A stretch of DNA of 64,000 bases from Forficula auricularia (Eukaryota > Arthropoda > Insecta > Dermaptera > Forficulidae). The notes beneath the pieces were generated by a model. That model had not been told where the DNA came from, ran no database searches, and saw only the letters and a program-made list of their open reading frames with translations. Shown one piece after another: positions 1 to 11,300 of this stretch. The number at the start of each line of letters is the position of its first letter. The first letter of the stretch is position 1. A program made the position numbers and the translations under genes. Location: NCBI GenBank assembly GCA_024734495.1, contig JALMQS010000085.1, forward strand, positions 21,233,539-21,297,538, read 5' to 3'.

Positions 1-843
1 AATCTCTACTATTAAACAGTTAATTAATTAGCACAGTGTTTATTTCATAACCATAGTTTAATATACACAAAGTGAATTTTCATAAAATGTCGTTTCACTA
101 CATTAAAATCATTTATTATTTGGTCAAAACTGGGTATTTATGAGAAACAAGAGTCAGTAATAAATTTTTTAAACATAGACCCCATTACCATCCCTTCATT
201 ATACTTTGCATAGTAGTTTATGAAAGTACTATCTATATGACTACAAAATTTTTTGAAAATTTTAAAAGTGGTACTTTTTAGAAAAATCAAAATGAGAAAA
301 TTTGATGTACATTTTTGAAAAAAAATTTATTACAACCTATGTCATGTTGTATGTCTCTGAAAAAGAGCGATAAAAAAAGCTGCAAAATGACACCTGTCAA
401 GCAGCTTTTAGAGCAGTTGATTTCAAATTGTTTGTTCGTGGTTTTTTTTTTGCGATTTTTTGAAAACTTTACAAGGCCATATAAAAAAAACTATTCAAGA
501 TAAAAATTTGAAATTTTGTATTTTTATTCACATATTAGCACAGCATATCAGTGTACTAAATTTCAAAAAAATCTAAAGTGGTGAGGTAAAATGGGTGTGT
601 TGAGTTGACATGGAATGAACCTTTTCTAAATAAATTCCTATAACTTTTTGATCAAGGTAGTATCTTAACCGAAACTTACAAGGTTTGTTTGGGAACGTAT
701 TTTTTATCTAATCGAACCGAGATCATAAACCGAACCTGTTCAAGTTGTTTTTTGACAGAGAGACATCTGGTCTTCTTTAGCCGGATTCACTCTTAGCAAA
801 TAAACTAAAAGAAGAGAATATATATATAATATAAATGAGGAAC
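1..843. other. AT-rich non-coding DNA
   Basis: No convincing gene. The stretch is strongly AT-rich with A and T runs and short accidental reading frames only. The last about 100 bases lie directly downstream, on the minus strand, of the possible exon ending at 844 and would be intron if that exon is real. An AT dinucleotide run lies near 820-832. Confidence 0.5.
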
Positions 844-1093
844 CTAGAGATGTTGGCTGTAAATTCTCATCGTTGGCAGCTTCTTGTGGGGGCGGCCTCT
901 CCTCGTGATGCTGCTGCTGTTGCTGCTGATGCTGCAGATTGATCTGCTGGACTTGCACGGCCATCTCCTCCTCCTCGGACTCGATCGTCTTCACGACCTT
1001 CTTGCCTCTGCCTCTGCCCCGTCCTCTTCCTCGGCCACGGCCTCTTCCTCTTCCTCTTCCTCGCATATGTTTCCCGGAATCATCGTCCATCAT
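844..1093 (-). CDS. Possible first coding exon of an RG-repeat, Gln-rich protein
   Basis: Reading on the minus strand from ATG at 1093, the frame encodes about 83 residues before a possible splice donor (CTAG followed by GTTCC) at 843/844. Beyond that the frame turns AT-rich and looks intronic. The order is a short acidic start (MMDDDSGKH), ten Arg-Gly dipeptides (about residues 11-30), a KKVVK basic patch, an ESEEEE acidic patch, a Gln/His run and a Pro-rich stretch. The Arg-Gly dipeptides use varied codons (AGA, CGT, CGA, CGG with GGA or GGC), which argues for selection on protein rather than a slipped microsatellite. The patch is far more GC-rich than its surroundings. RG repeats are common in nucleic-acid-binding and chromatin proteins, but I do not recognise the family. 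It could also be a pseudo-exon. Confidence 0.42.
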
Positions 1094-1416
1094 TTTATCT
1101 AGCTAAATTTTCTACTATTAAATCCTTGAGAAATAGTTTATTATTTTTAATATATATATATATATATATAAATAATCCACGGAGTTTTATTTTATAATTG
1201 AATAGTTGTATTAAAAATATATTAATTTATGTATTTATTCATTTATATATATGTCTTGTTAATATTTTGAAATTTAGAATAGGAAATGACAGAAAGACAG
1301 AATTGTATATTTGTATATTAATCAGAGTAGAATAGCCAACATTAAAAAATAAAAATAGTTTTAGGGTTTTTTGATTTTTCAACTTGAGCTTATTAAAAAT
1401 ATTAAAGTTTTTTTTT
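1094..1416. other. AT-rich spacer with AT dinucleotide run
   Basis: Non-coding AT-rich DNA upstream (minus strand) of the RG-rich exon. It includes an AT dinucleotide run near 1150-1170. A promoter for the minus-strand exon could lie here but no specific element is recognisable. Confidence 0.4.
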
Positions 1417-3186
1417 ACTTTATCCAATGCAAAGCATGGGTAAAGTATTGTAATCATCTCAGGAGCGAAAGCGTGGCTTCAAGGGTCTCAGGTAAAGACT
1501 ACGGAACCCATGGACTCAATTAAAGTCACAAATTGTAGTATTCAATTAGGTTGAATATTAGCACGTGACAGTTTTGCCAAAAATTACATGGAATCTCGTC
1601 GAGAGGCCAAAAAGTGCGATTTTTTCATTTAGTGCGTGCGTATGGATGGATGGATGTATGGATGGATGTATGTATGGATGTATGTATGTATATTTATCGC
1701 ATTTTTTTTGGCCCACGATTTTTCCACACCGTTGCACCGATTGAAATGAAATTGAAAACCTACCATTAGTTTAACAAAATGAAGCGCTGATTAGTTTTTT
1801 GGTACATATCGGCCCACAAACATTAGTACTTTATTTCGGTACTTTTTTAGTTTTTTCTAAATATCTTGAAAATGACTTAACCAATTTTGATGAAATTTAA
1901 TATCCTAATTAAATACCTTGGGGACCACAAAGGTTAAATAAAGTTTTTAGTAAAATTATATTTTAAAGTACTTTACTCTGAAATAGATGGTACTTTTTTT
2001 AATTTTTTAAATTCTTTAAAATTTATTCATTTGAAAGTTTAATATAGCTCATTTAGCCTTGCTTAAGTAAGAATGGATAGGCTTCTCTCTGTGAAATGCT
2101 AAAAATTTGGGAGGAATTTTTATGAATGCTCTAGCAACTGCGTTGTTTTCTTATCCGTTACCTTTGCTGAAGACAGAGAAATCGATTTTAAACCAAAAAT
2201 AGCGATTGATTCTCATCTAGTTCTTGAGGAATAATCATTCTATATTGGATTTTTGACGTTTCGGTTTTTATTAGTAGCCATTGCTGAAGACATAGAGAAA
2301 TCGACTTTAAACCAAAAATAGCGATTGATTCTCATCTAGTACTTGAGGAATAATCATTCTATATTGGATTTTTGACGTTTCGGTTTTTATTAGTAACCAT
2401 TGCTGAAGACATAAATCGACTTTAAACCAAAAATAGCGATTGATTCTCATCTAGTACTTGAGGAATAATCATTTCTGTTGGATTTTTGACATTTCGGTTT
2501 TTATTAGTAACCATTGCTGAAGACATAGAGAAATCGACTTTAAACCAAAAATAGCGATTGATTCTCATCTAGTACTTGAGGAATAATCATTCTATATTGG
2601 ATTTTGACGTTTCGGTTTTATTAGTAACCATTGCTGAAGACATAGAGAAATCGACTTTAAACCAAAAATAGCGATTGATTCTCATCTAGTTCTCAAGCTT
2701 GAGTTGTTTGCCATAAAAGAATTTAGTCTTTTTGATTTAAGTCGATTCTTCTACATTTTCAGTAGAGGTTTCCATTAATAGTCAAAACATCAAAAATGGA
2801 ATTCAATAAGGTTATTCCTCTAGTAGATAAGAATCGATCGTTATTTTTGATTTTAAGTCGTTTCCTCCATGTCTTCAGCAATGGTTACCAATAATCGAAA
2901 CGTCAAAAACTAATGTAGAATTGTTATTCCTCAAGTATTAGATGAAAATCGATGGCTATTTTTGATTTTAAGTCGATTCCTCTATGTCTTCAACAATGGT
3001 TACCAATGAACTCAAATCCAATGTAGAATGGTTATTCCTCGACTCTTAAATGAGAATTATTTTTGAATTAATTTCAATATGAACTACAAATTTCAAGTGA
3101 TATCTGATTAATAATAAAAAGGAACAAACATATTAATATTTCAAATGAATTTGGATAAAGTTTAGCAACGATCCGTTGCAGTTTAT
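1417..3186 (+). mobile_element. Helentron-like non-autonomous element, copy 1 (long form)
   Basis: The left end is ACTTTATCCAA and its exact complement TTGGATAAAGT sits subterminally near 3151-3161. It is followed by a short hairpin (GCAACG, 3-base loop, CGTTGC) and a final AGTTTA. An asymmetric inverted repeat plus a 3-prime hairpin, with an internal microsatellite (GGATGGATGTAT repeats at 1640-1690) and internal minisatellite, matches the architecture known for non-autonomous Helentrons (DINE-1/HINE type). There is no coding capacity. Four further copies lie at 39121, 45396, 51876 and 55767. Assignment to Helentron rather than another rolling-circle group is inference; the repeat family itself is directly visible. 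Confidence 0.65.
2217..2685 (+). repeat. Minisatellite inside Helentron-like copy 1, about four 118-bp units
   Basis: Four near-identical units of about 115-122 bp each begin CTAGTTCTTGAGGAATAA or CTAGTACTTGAGGAATAA, starting near 2217, 2337, 2451 and 2569. From about 2700 to 3060 the same unit recurs in inverted orientation (AAGTCGATTCCTC, TCTTCAGCAATGGTTACC). The whole therefore forms a large imperfect palindrome centred on CTCAAGCTTGAGTTG. Confidence 0.85.
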
Positions 3187-3352
3187 TTTGTTTTGTTTTT
3201 TCGTTTTTTTTTTTTTTTTTTTACTTTTAAAAGTGATTGTTTATTTAAGGAGGTCCTTTCGCCGCCAATGTTAAATAAAAAATATTAGATTATAACTATA
3301 ACTTAACTATTACTACTATGCTCCTCTTCAATCAGCTTAGCAAACAGGGAAG

Positions 3353-3607
3353 TTGCTATTGAAGACATATGTATGGAGCAAAGCCATGTACGGGTGTGAA
3401 ACCTGGACAATTGGAAAAGCGGAGAGAAAGAGATTGGAGGCTTTCGAAATGTGGTGCTACAGAAGAATGATGAATATCAAATGGATGGATAAAATTACAA
3501 ATGAAGAAGTTCTTGGAAGAATCGGAGAAAGAAGAACCTTGCGGAAGAGTCTGAAGAAGAAGAGGTCAGATGATGGGGCACACACTGAGACATGGGGGAC
3601 TGCTTAG
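3353..3607 (+). pseudogene. C-terminal fragment of RTE-like endonuclease/reverse transcriptase
   Basis: The fragment encodes the C-terminal part of the polyprotein (motifs YGCETWTIG, RLEAFEMWCYRRMM, WMDKITNEEVLG), equal to the same segment in the longer copy at 9040-12104 on minus. The frame is lost near the RSDDGAH segment, where the longer copy continues in frame. Non-functional. Confidence 0.85.
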
Positions 3608-3706
3608 GGATATCTTGGAGGGAGGTGGGAAGAAAAGGGGAAGGGAAGACCCAGATTAGAATATTTCAACCAAATAACATCCCTGCGAACGACTTGGATT
3701 TTTAGA

Positions 3707-4764
3707 AAAAAAGCTTACGACGCATTATGGCTTAAAATTAATACTAAGACCTCAAGCAGAATTCTCTGTACAATCTATAGATCTCCTAATGATAAAAAAT
3801 TTAAAGAATTTTTCGACTATCTCGGCAATTGTGTGAATGTAATTCTTTCACGTTTTCCAAATTCTGAAGTCTCTTTCCTAGGTGACTTCAATGTACACAA
3901 TAAGGACTGGTTGACATTCTCCAGGTCCAACACCCCTGAAGGCAACGCTGCTCACATATTTGCAACTTCATATGATTTAACCCAAATTATAGATCGCCCC
4001 ACTAGGATTCCGGACAACACAAACGACACCCCATATCTACTCGACCTCTTTCTGTCATCTGCCCCTTCTCAATTCTCTTTTATTATCTCTGCACCTCTAG
4101 GTAACTCAGACCACAACTTAATTAAAATAAAATCACATATCAACTTAGTAAAACCCGCTCTACCCTGCCCAAAGCCCAGAGAAATAAGGCTTTTTCTTAA
4201 AGCCAACTGGGATGAAATGCGTAACTTCTTCAGCTCTTTCCCATGGAATGATTACTGCTTCAGAAACAAAAATGCCACCGAATGTGCCTCTGCATTCTCT
4301 GAAGTGATTCAAATGGGCATTGAGTTATATGTCCCCTTCAAACGGGTAATTGGAAAACAGGACTCCAAGCCCTGGTTCAATAAGTCTTGCTCCGAAGCAG
4401 TTAAACAAAAAAATCATGCTTTCTATAATTGGTCTTCGACACCATCAGAGGATAATCGCGTTCTCCTCACTAAAGCCCGCGCCCACTGTAAAAAAACAAT
4501 CGATAATGCGATGAAGTCCTTCATTCAGAAAAAAGCTGACAGGCTAGCAGCTTGCCCCAGCAATTCAAACCAATTCTGGTCCCTTGATAAGTATGTAAAA
4601 AGAAATTTTACAAACTCATCATTTCCACCTCTCAATCTCTCCGACAACTCGATAGCCATTGACGCCCCCGACAAAGCCGAAGCTTTTGCCTCATATTTCG
4701 CGTCCAACTCAAACCTGGACGACAAAGGGCTTGAACCACCCACATACCCCCCAGTACTAATATA
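3707..4764 (+). pseudogene. LINE endonuclease C-terminal half plus linker (copy B1)
   Basis: An open frame with no intact start. The first about 150 residues show the end of an apurinic-type endonuclease fold: IYRSPNDKKF, then SFLGDFNVHNKDW (catalytic GDFN) and LGNSDHNLI (the SDH motif). The remainder is the spacer before the reverse transcriptase (PWFNKSC, KNHAFYNW). The frame ends at the TAA near 4762, just before reverse transcriptase homology resumes in another frame, so the original polyprotein frame is broken here. The N-terminal part of the endonuclease is absent. Confidence 0.85.
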
Positions 4765-5853
4765 ATGTCAGATACTGTTTTCAGGATACCAGCAATTCTA
4801 AAGATCATCCAGAATCTAAAGAACAAATCTTCTGCTGGCCCCGACGATATCCCTGCCATTCTCATTAAAAAATGTGCCCCTGAACTTGCTCCTATACTAT
4901 CCAAATTATACAATCTCTCCTATAACTCTGGAATATTTCCGGAAGCCTGGAAACTAGCCAGAATCCAACCAATTAAGAAAAAAGGCGATTCTTCCAACAT
5001 AAAAAACTATCGACCCATAGCAATCACTTCTGTCTTATCCAAAATTATGGAAAAGGCCATCAACGAGCAAGTTCTACGACACTTAGAGTCAAATAAATTT
5101 ATCCACGATAGGCAATACGGCTTCAGGCAATCCCGGTCGACAGGTGACATCCTAGCATATGTAACTCATATCTGGAACAAAACCTTGGAGGCCGGGAATG
5201 AGACCCTCGCGGTAGCTTTAGACATTTCAAAAGCCTTCGATATGGTCTGGCACAAAAATCTTCTTGCCAAATTGACCTCCGTCGGCCTTGCACCGAAACT
5301 CTGTAAGTTGCTCGAAAGTTTTCTTTCAGACCGTAGTATTAAGGTTGTCATCGATGGAATATCATCTTCCCCCTTCCACACCAACGCTGGAGTTCCTCAG
5401 GGATCGGTTATCTCCCCTACGCTTTTTCTTATCTATATCAACGACCTTCTAAACTTGCCCTCCAATCCGGTACATTGTTACGCAGATGACAGCACCCTAC
5501 ATAACGCCCCTGCATCGCATAAAAACCGTGCAGACATTGCCTCTTCAATTAATTTAGACTTATGCAAACTTAAAAACTGGGGATCCCAAAACTTAGTTAA
5601 CTTCAATGCAGGGAAAACTCAGTGTTGCCTTATTTCTAGGCGCGTCGACAGAAACCTCCCAAATATATCATTCGACTCAAACTCACTAGAATTCAGGGAT
5701 AAAATTTCAATGCTAGGCGTAACTCTAGGGTCTGACCTTTCATGGAATGACCATATCTCAACCACTGCTAAAGCTGCAGCGCGCAAGCTTGGTCTCCTAT
5801 TTAGGTCTAGACGCTGTTATGCTTCAGCACCCCTTCGCTGTCAAATTGGATAA
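4765..5853 (+). pseudogene. LINE reverse transcriptase fragment (copy B1)
   Basis: This is a reverse transcriptase domain with motifs in order. SSAGPDDIPA comes first, then NYRPIAITSVLSKIMEK, motif A ALDISKAFDMVWH, motif B NAGVPQGSVISPTLF and motif C YADDSTLH (catalytic Asp pair). SMLGVTLGSDLSWNDH of the thumb follows. The frame stops at RCQIG, where a deletion has removed about 130 residues and shifted the frame. In other frames 5820-5990 still encode the terminal SRDWNSLPA motif. The catalytic residues are intact, but the element is dead through truncation, frameshift and deletion. Confidence 0.9.
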
Positions 5854-6363
5854 AGTTCTGAACAAGCGCTTTCGCCAACTGCTCTTATCCCGCTGACCTC
5901 CAGAGACTGGAACTCGCTCCCTGCCACCATCTTTCCCGCGACCTATAACCTTCCCGGCTATTTAAGACCCGTATCCACAGATACCTTCGACCCCCGCCCA
6001 ACCCATAAAATTCTTTCTTCTTCTTTTCACGATGGAGGGGCCAACCCAGGCCTTTAGGGGTTGCACCTTTTTTGGTGTAACTCCTTCTCTCATCATTATC
6101 GCAAAAAAAAAAAAAAAAAAAATAATTGGGGATATGGGATGCCAGACATTTAGCGAGGTCAAACAGCTGGCGGGGGACAGAGTCAAGTGGAGAATGATTG
6201 TTGCATCAAACCAGTCTTAGGACTGTATACTCAATGATGATGAATGATGATGAACTATAACTTAATTTTTTATAATAATTTTAAGTCTCTCTATCTATGC
6301 TTTGGTAAAGTTTCAATCATACACATTACCGTGCAAATTTTTTAAAATGTAAACATTTTCTTA

Positions 6364-6508
6364 GGGCCGGTTGTATGTCGCAAAGTAAATGCTTTTTACC
6401 ACTAACAAACGGTAGATGGTCATCTGATTGGCCATCCCGATCCCTCCATTTACCTTCTACCGTTTGTTAGTGGTAAAAAGCATTTACTTTGCGACATACA
6501 ACCGGTCC
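6364..6508. mobile_element. Palindromic Harbinger-like MITE
   Basis: A 145-bp near-perfect palindrome. The ends GGGCCGGTTGTATGTCGC and the complement of GCGACATACAACCGGTCC are flanked by TTA on both sides (6361-6363 and 6509-6511). A 3-bp TTA duplication with GG-starting inverted repeats fits PIF/Harbinger MITEs. The central CTGATTGGCCATCCC also occurs in the MITE at 27491-27699, indicating one family. Confidence 0.75.
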
Positions 6509-6511
6509 TTA

Positions 6512-8186
6512 ATCTTATAAAAAATTAAGATCTTAACACTTTCTCTTGAATTATACTACTATTAGCTGATTAGATAAAGTTAAAAAAAAAACTAAAAATT
6601 AGCTTTTTGAAACATGCAGGTTTCTTTTTTGAAATAAAATATATCATTGACAGACGAATTTACTTAGATATTTACTTTAAAAAATCACATAAATTCTATG
6701 TTTGGATATAAACATAAACAGTATTAATACAACGCATTGCCAAATCATACAAGAGTTATTATCACACCTGATTTGAATAAATCAAACTAACTTTTGTATT
6801 TAATTATTTTTTATAATTGTTTTTATTTCAAACATTTACGGCTTTCATACTATTTATTTATTAATTCTATTATTTTTCATTTGTATTTTAACTTTTATTT
6901 GATTAAATATTAGATACTACACTTCTTTTGATTCAACTGGAGCGAAAGGACCTCCTTAATCCAAAAAAAATTCAGTCGAATAGAGAACCTCCTCCTTTTT
7001 TGAAGTCGGTTAAAAATAAAATAAAATTATGGTTACTTTTCCAACCTCCAGCATTCCTAAGAGAATTATCACAATTTAAATTACAAAGTGGAAAAACAAA
7101 AAAAGGGAGAAAAGATTCCCTGATTTGTTTTTTACATAATAAATGTTTTTTTCTTAAGTCTAATTTACAACAAGTTTTTGCTTTTTTTTATTTAAGTTCT
7201 TTTATCTAAACTACACATGTTGTAATTGAATTTGATAATCTCGTATGGAAAAGGCTGAAATTTGGCACAGAGCAGCCGCGTTTCAATCATTTATATTCTC
7301 ATACATTTTAATTTTTTTTCGGATTATCTATATATATTTTGATCCGAAAACTCTGAACTGTAGAGTCCAAAATCTAATCAATTGTTTGTTGTTTTGGAAA
7401 TACAAACATTGTTGTAATGGAACAAATTTCCTACGATATTTTACGAATACGCTGATGACAGAACGTTTCAGACATTTTTATAATAAGAATAAAAAAAAAT
7501 ATTATTTTTAAATTAATTTAATATTCCGGTCTCCTATCAGATATATCTGAACTAAGCAAAACTAGATTATCGAAAATTCGAACCCGTTTTGCTTTGAGAT
7601 TTGACACTTGGGTTTGATTCCCGAAAGGATAAAGATTTTTTTAATTAATAAGTAAATAAAAAATATCTAATATGATTTTTGATAAGGTTTTTGTATAGTT
7701 CTTTTCAAAAAAACATATAAATTGTTTTAATTTTAATAAATATTAGAGTAATATTTTTTAAATATTTTAATTTTTTAAATATATTTAATAATAACAATAT
7801 AATAACAATAAAATCCCTTAAACAATGAAAATATAATTTTTTCGGTTTATAAAAATAAACAAATAATTTATTCGCTTTATAGAAAGACAAATAATTGACC
7901 ACAAATCAAAAAAATCATAAATATATTCCCTTATATAATTTTGTTTGATTAATTTACAATTTTTCCTTTATCTATATAATTAATCTCTAATAAAACAAGA
8001 GAAGAAAATAATCTGACTTTTTAGGGTTATCTATTGTTTCTCCATTAAATAATATAATTCATAGATAATAAAAAAATTAACCTATTTGTCACTTTGTTTT
8101 ATTCATTCAATTTGTATTAATTTAATATATAATTGAAATAATTTTAAAAAGTGCTATTATTATTATTAATTTACAAATAAAATAAA
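6512..8186. other. AT-rich intergenic DNA upstream of GGCT
   Basis: No gene recognised. It contains a repeat-family end at about 6970-7020 (AACCTCCTCC, then TTTTTTGAAGTCGG) also seen near 51130 and 58010. There is also a weak tRNA-like T-arm motif (GGGTTTGATTCCCG) near 7612. The GGCT promoter must lie in the last few hundred bases, but no TATA or initiator can be singled out in such AT-rich DNA. Confidence 0.5.
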
Positions 8187-8309
8187 ATGTCAACTGCTGC
8201 TTTATTAACGAAAACATTTCTTTATTTTGCATATGGAAGTAATTTATTAGCAGAACGATTGCATATTAATAATCCATCGGCAATACGGAAAAATATTGGC
8301 AAATTAAAT
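8187..8309 (+). CDS. GGCT: GGCT exon 1
   Basis: Encodes residues 1-41, with ATG in AAAATGTCA context and the FAYGSNLL substrate loop. The exon ends in phase 0 at AAAT followed by the strong donor GTGAGT. Confidence 0.93.
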
Positions 8310-11300
8310 GTGAGTTATTTGACATAAGGTAGAAAAAATACATATTACATATCTAAAATCTTAGAAAAACTATATATATCTAACCTATATATTTATTTAT
8401 TAAATTTTCCTATAATGAAACTTTAATTTTGCCGATTTCTTATTTGTTAGAATATTTGTTTAAAATAAGAAAACTTATATTTAAATTGAAGACAATTTTT
8501 ATTCAACAATCGATAAACAATAATGAATTGCAATAAACATCAATATTTTATTAGAGCTGTTAGCAGGGCCGGATTTAAGCATAGGCTAAAAAAGGGTTGC
8601 TGAAAATGCCGGTTTTTGTAGGTTAATTTAAAAAATATATATTTTCCCCGATAGGGCCGGCGCCACAGGTCCGGCTTAGGGGACCCACAGATCCTAAATA
8701 CGGTCCTGGCTGTTAGGGCCTATATTTTTCTCATTGTTAAATTAATTTGCGATCGAAACATCATAGTTTCATTGTATTATTGATTGTTGTTCAATAAATA
8801 TTAACTTAAATTCAATTTTTATTCAACAATCGATAAACAATAATAAATTGCAACAAACATTTTTTAGAACTGTTAGCATCAGGGCCGGATTTAAGCATAG
8901 GCTACCTAGCCTGACAAAAGGTTGCTGAAAATGCCGGTTTTTGTAGGTTAATTTAAAAAAATATATATTTTCCCGATAGGGCCGGCGCCACAGATCCGGC
9001 TTAGGGCCCCACATCATCATCATCATTGAGTATACAGTCCTAAGACTGGTTTGATGCAACAATCCGTCTCCACTCGACTCTGTCCTCCGCCAGCTGTTTA
9101 ACCTCTCTAAATGTCTGGCATCCCATATCCCCAATTATTTGGTTGAAATATTCTAATCTGGGTCTTCCCCTTCCCCTTTTCTTTCCCACCTCCCCCTCCA
9201 AGATATCCCTAAGCAGTCCCCCATGTCTCAGTGTGTGCCCCATCATCTGACCTCTTCTCTTCTTCAGACTCTTCCACAAGGTTCTTCTTTCTCCGATTTT
9301 TCCAAGAACTTCTTCATTTGTGATTTTATCCATCCATTTGATATTCATCATTCTTCTGTAGCACCACATTTCGAAAGCCTCCAATCTCTTTCTCTCCGCT
9401 TTTCCAATTGTCCAGGTTTCACACCCGTACATGGCTATGCTCCATACATATGTCTTCAATAGCAACTTCCTGTTTGCTAAGCTGATTGAGGAGGAGCATA
9501 GTAGTTTTTGTTTTGAATTAAACCCCATTTTTGCTTGGGCAATTCTTGATTTAATTTCGTTTTTGCTCCTCCCATCCCATGTTATTTTACTTCCTAGGTA
9601 GCGGAATTCCTTAACTCCTTCTAGGTTTTCTTGGTTAATTTTGATGCATTCCTGTCTCGTTTGTTCTTTTTTTGTACATACTAGGACCTTGGTTTTATTC
9701 TTGTTTATTTTCATTTTGATTTCTTCTATTAGGATTTGGTTAATTCCATTCAAGGCGTCCTCTAATTCTTTTTATTGCTTCCTAGAAGGGCAATGTCATC
9801 GGCAAATCTTAACATAGCGATCTTTTGACCTTGGATTTCTATACCTGTATCAATTTTGTCTTTGAATTCTTTAATCGCTTCTTCTATGTATAAGTTGAAA
9901 ATCATGGGTGACAGCACACATCCTTGTCTTACACCTTTTTTTATTTTGGCTTCTCTTTGTTCATCACCAATATTTATAATTGCCGTCTGGTTTTGATATA
10001 GATTGTAGATTAGTCTTCTCTCTCTGAATTTTATTCCCGCCTGTTTTAATATTTTAAACATAATTTCCCAATTGACGTTATCGAATGCTTTTTCTAGGTC
10101 TATGAATCCGATGTAGACAGATTCTTCCCTGATAAAAGCCCTTTCTATTATTAGTCTAAGAGAGAGAATTGCTTCTCGGGTGCCTCTGTTTCTTCTAAAG
10201 CCGAACTGGTCTTCCCCCAGATTTTCTTCAACTCTTTGTTCTATTCTTCTTTGGATTATTTTGGTTAGGATTTTGGAGGCATGTGAGGTTAGGCTAATGG
10301 TCCTGAAATTTTCACATTTATCCGCGCCTGTCTTTTTGGGAAGTGTGACTATTTTGTTTTTTTCGAAATCTTTTGGGATGATTCCCAATTTATAGATTTT
10401 GCTAATTAGTTCAAAAAGTTTGTCACGTGCCTTTTCTCCAGAGTTCTTTAGGATTTCAGCTTGTATATTGTCTATTCCGGGTGCTCTATTATTTTTTAGT
10501 TCCTTCAAAGCTGTCTCGAATTCTGACCTGAGTATGGGGTCTCCTAATTCGTTTTCGTCCACAGATTCTTCTTCTTCTATTGGGTTCATTGTTTTTTCTT
10601 CTCCATAGAGTTCTTCTAGGTGTTCCTTCCATCTATTTGCCTGTTCGTTTTCGTTTAGAATAATGTGGCCTCCTTTATCTCTTATGTTCTTGCTTTTTGG
10701 CTTGTCTTCTTGAAAATTTCTTTTTATTGTCCTATAGGCTACATCAACTTTTCCCAATACTAGATTTTCGTTGACTTCTTTACATTTTTCTTGAATCATT
10801 TTTTCTTTTGCTTTTCTACATTCTCTTATAACTTTCCATCTTAATTTTTTATATGTTTCTTTCCCTTCTTCGTCTTTTCTGTTCTTAAATTGTCTTCGTT
10901 CGTCAATCAGTTGCCGTATTTCGTCTGTTACCCATGGCTTTTTAATTTCGTTTTTCTTTGATTGAAGGACTTCGTTAGCTGTTTCGGTCAGGCTTGATTT
11001 CATGTCATTCCATTCTTGTTCGATTTCATCTTCTTTATTATTTGTGTGTGTTTTTTCTTCCAGTTTCTTATTCATTACGTTTTCGAAGAGTTTTTGGGTT
11101 TCCTTATTTTTTAATTTAGATATATCCCAGTTTTTTCGCGACCGCCCGTTTTTTATTAGTTTTTTAAATTTTAGTTGGCATTTCATCGCAATTAGATTGT
11201 GATCACTAGCTATATCAGCCCCAGGATAACTTTTGCAGTCCTTTAATTGATTTCTGAATCTTTGTCTGACTAATATGTAATCTATTTGAAATCTCCCCTT

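Larger units (their letters stand above)
3678..6121 (+). mobile_element. Poly(A)-tailed LINE copy B1 nested in RTE copy 2
   Basis: This is a 5-prime-truncated non-LTR retrotransposon. It starts abruptly at CATCCCTGCG and ends in an A-run (6103-6121). The host RTE sequence reads through on either side (CAACCAAATAA before, AATAATTGGGG after), and a short AATAA duplication is visible at the junction. It carries remains of an APE-type endonuclease and a reverse transcriptase. An internal deletion near 5820 joins the thumb region to the far C-terminus; the missing segment is present in copies B2 (55239-55767) and B3 (44281-44830). The clade is uncertain (Jockey/CR1/LOA-like). Confidence 0.85.
3307..6252 (+). 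mobile_element. RTE-like LINE copy 2, 5-prime truncated and split by another LINE
   Basis: The 5-prime-truncated copy occupies 3307-3677 and 6122-6252; the middle is a different LINE. Its parts match the minus-strand RTE-like copies at 9014-12322 and 60411-62086 almost base for base. Its 3-prime end is the same short ATGATG-type tail. The flanks AACTATAACTTAA at 3294-3306 and 6253-6265 are a 13-bp target-site duplication, so this is a genuine target-primed insertion. Confidence 0.85.

Noticed and set aside
884..1102. Leu/Ser-rich plus-strand frame
   Set aside because: Antisense shadow of the RG-repeat exon; no start context or domain.
2155..3060. CRISPR-like array of direct repeats
   Set aside because: Units are about 118 bp without spacer/repeat alternation, lie in a transposable element and in eukaryotic DNA.
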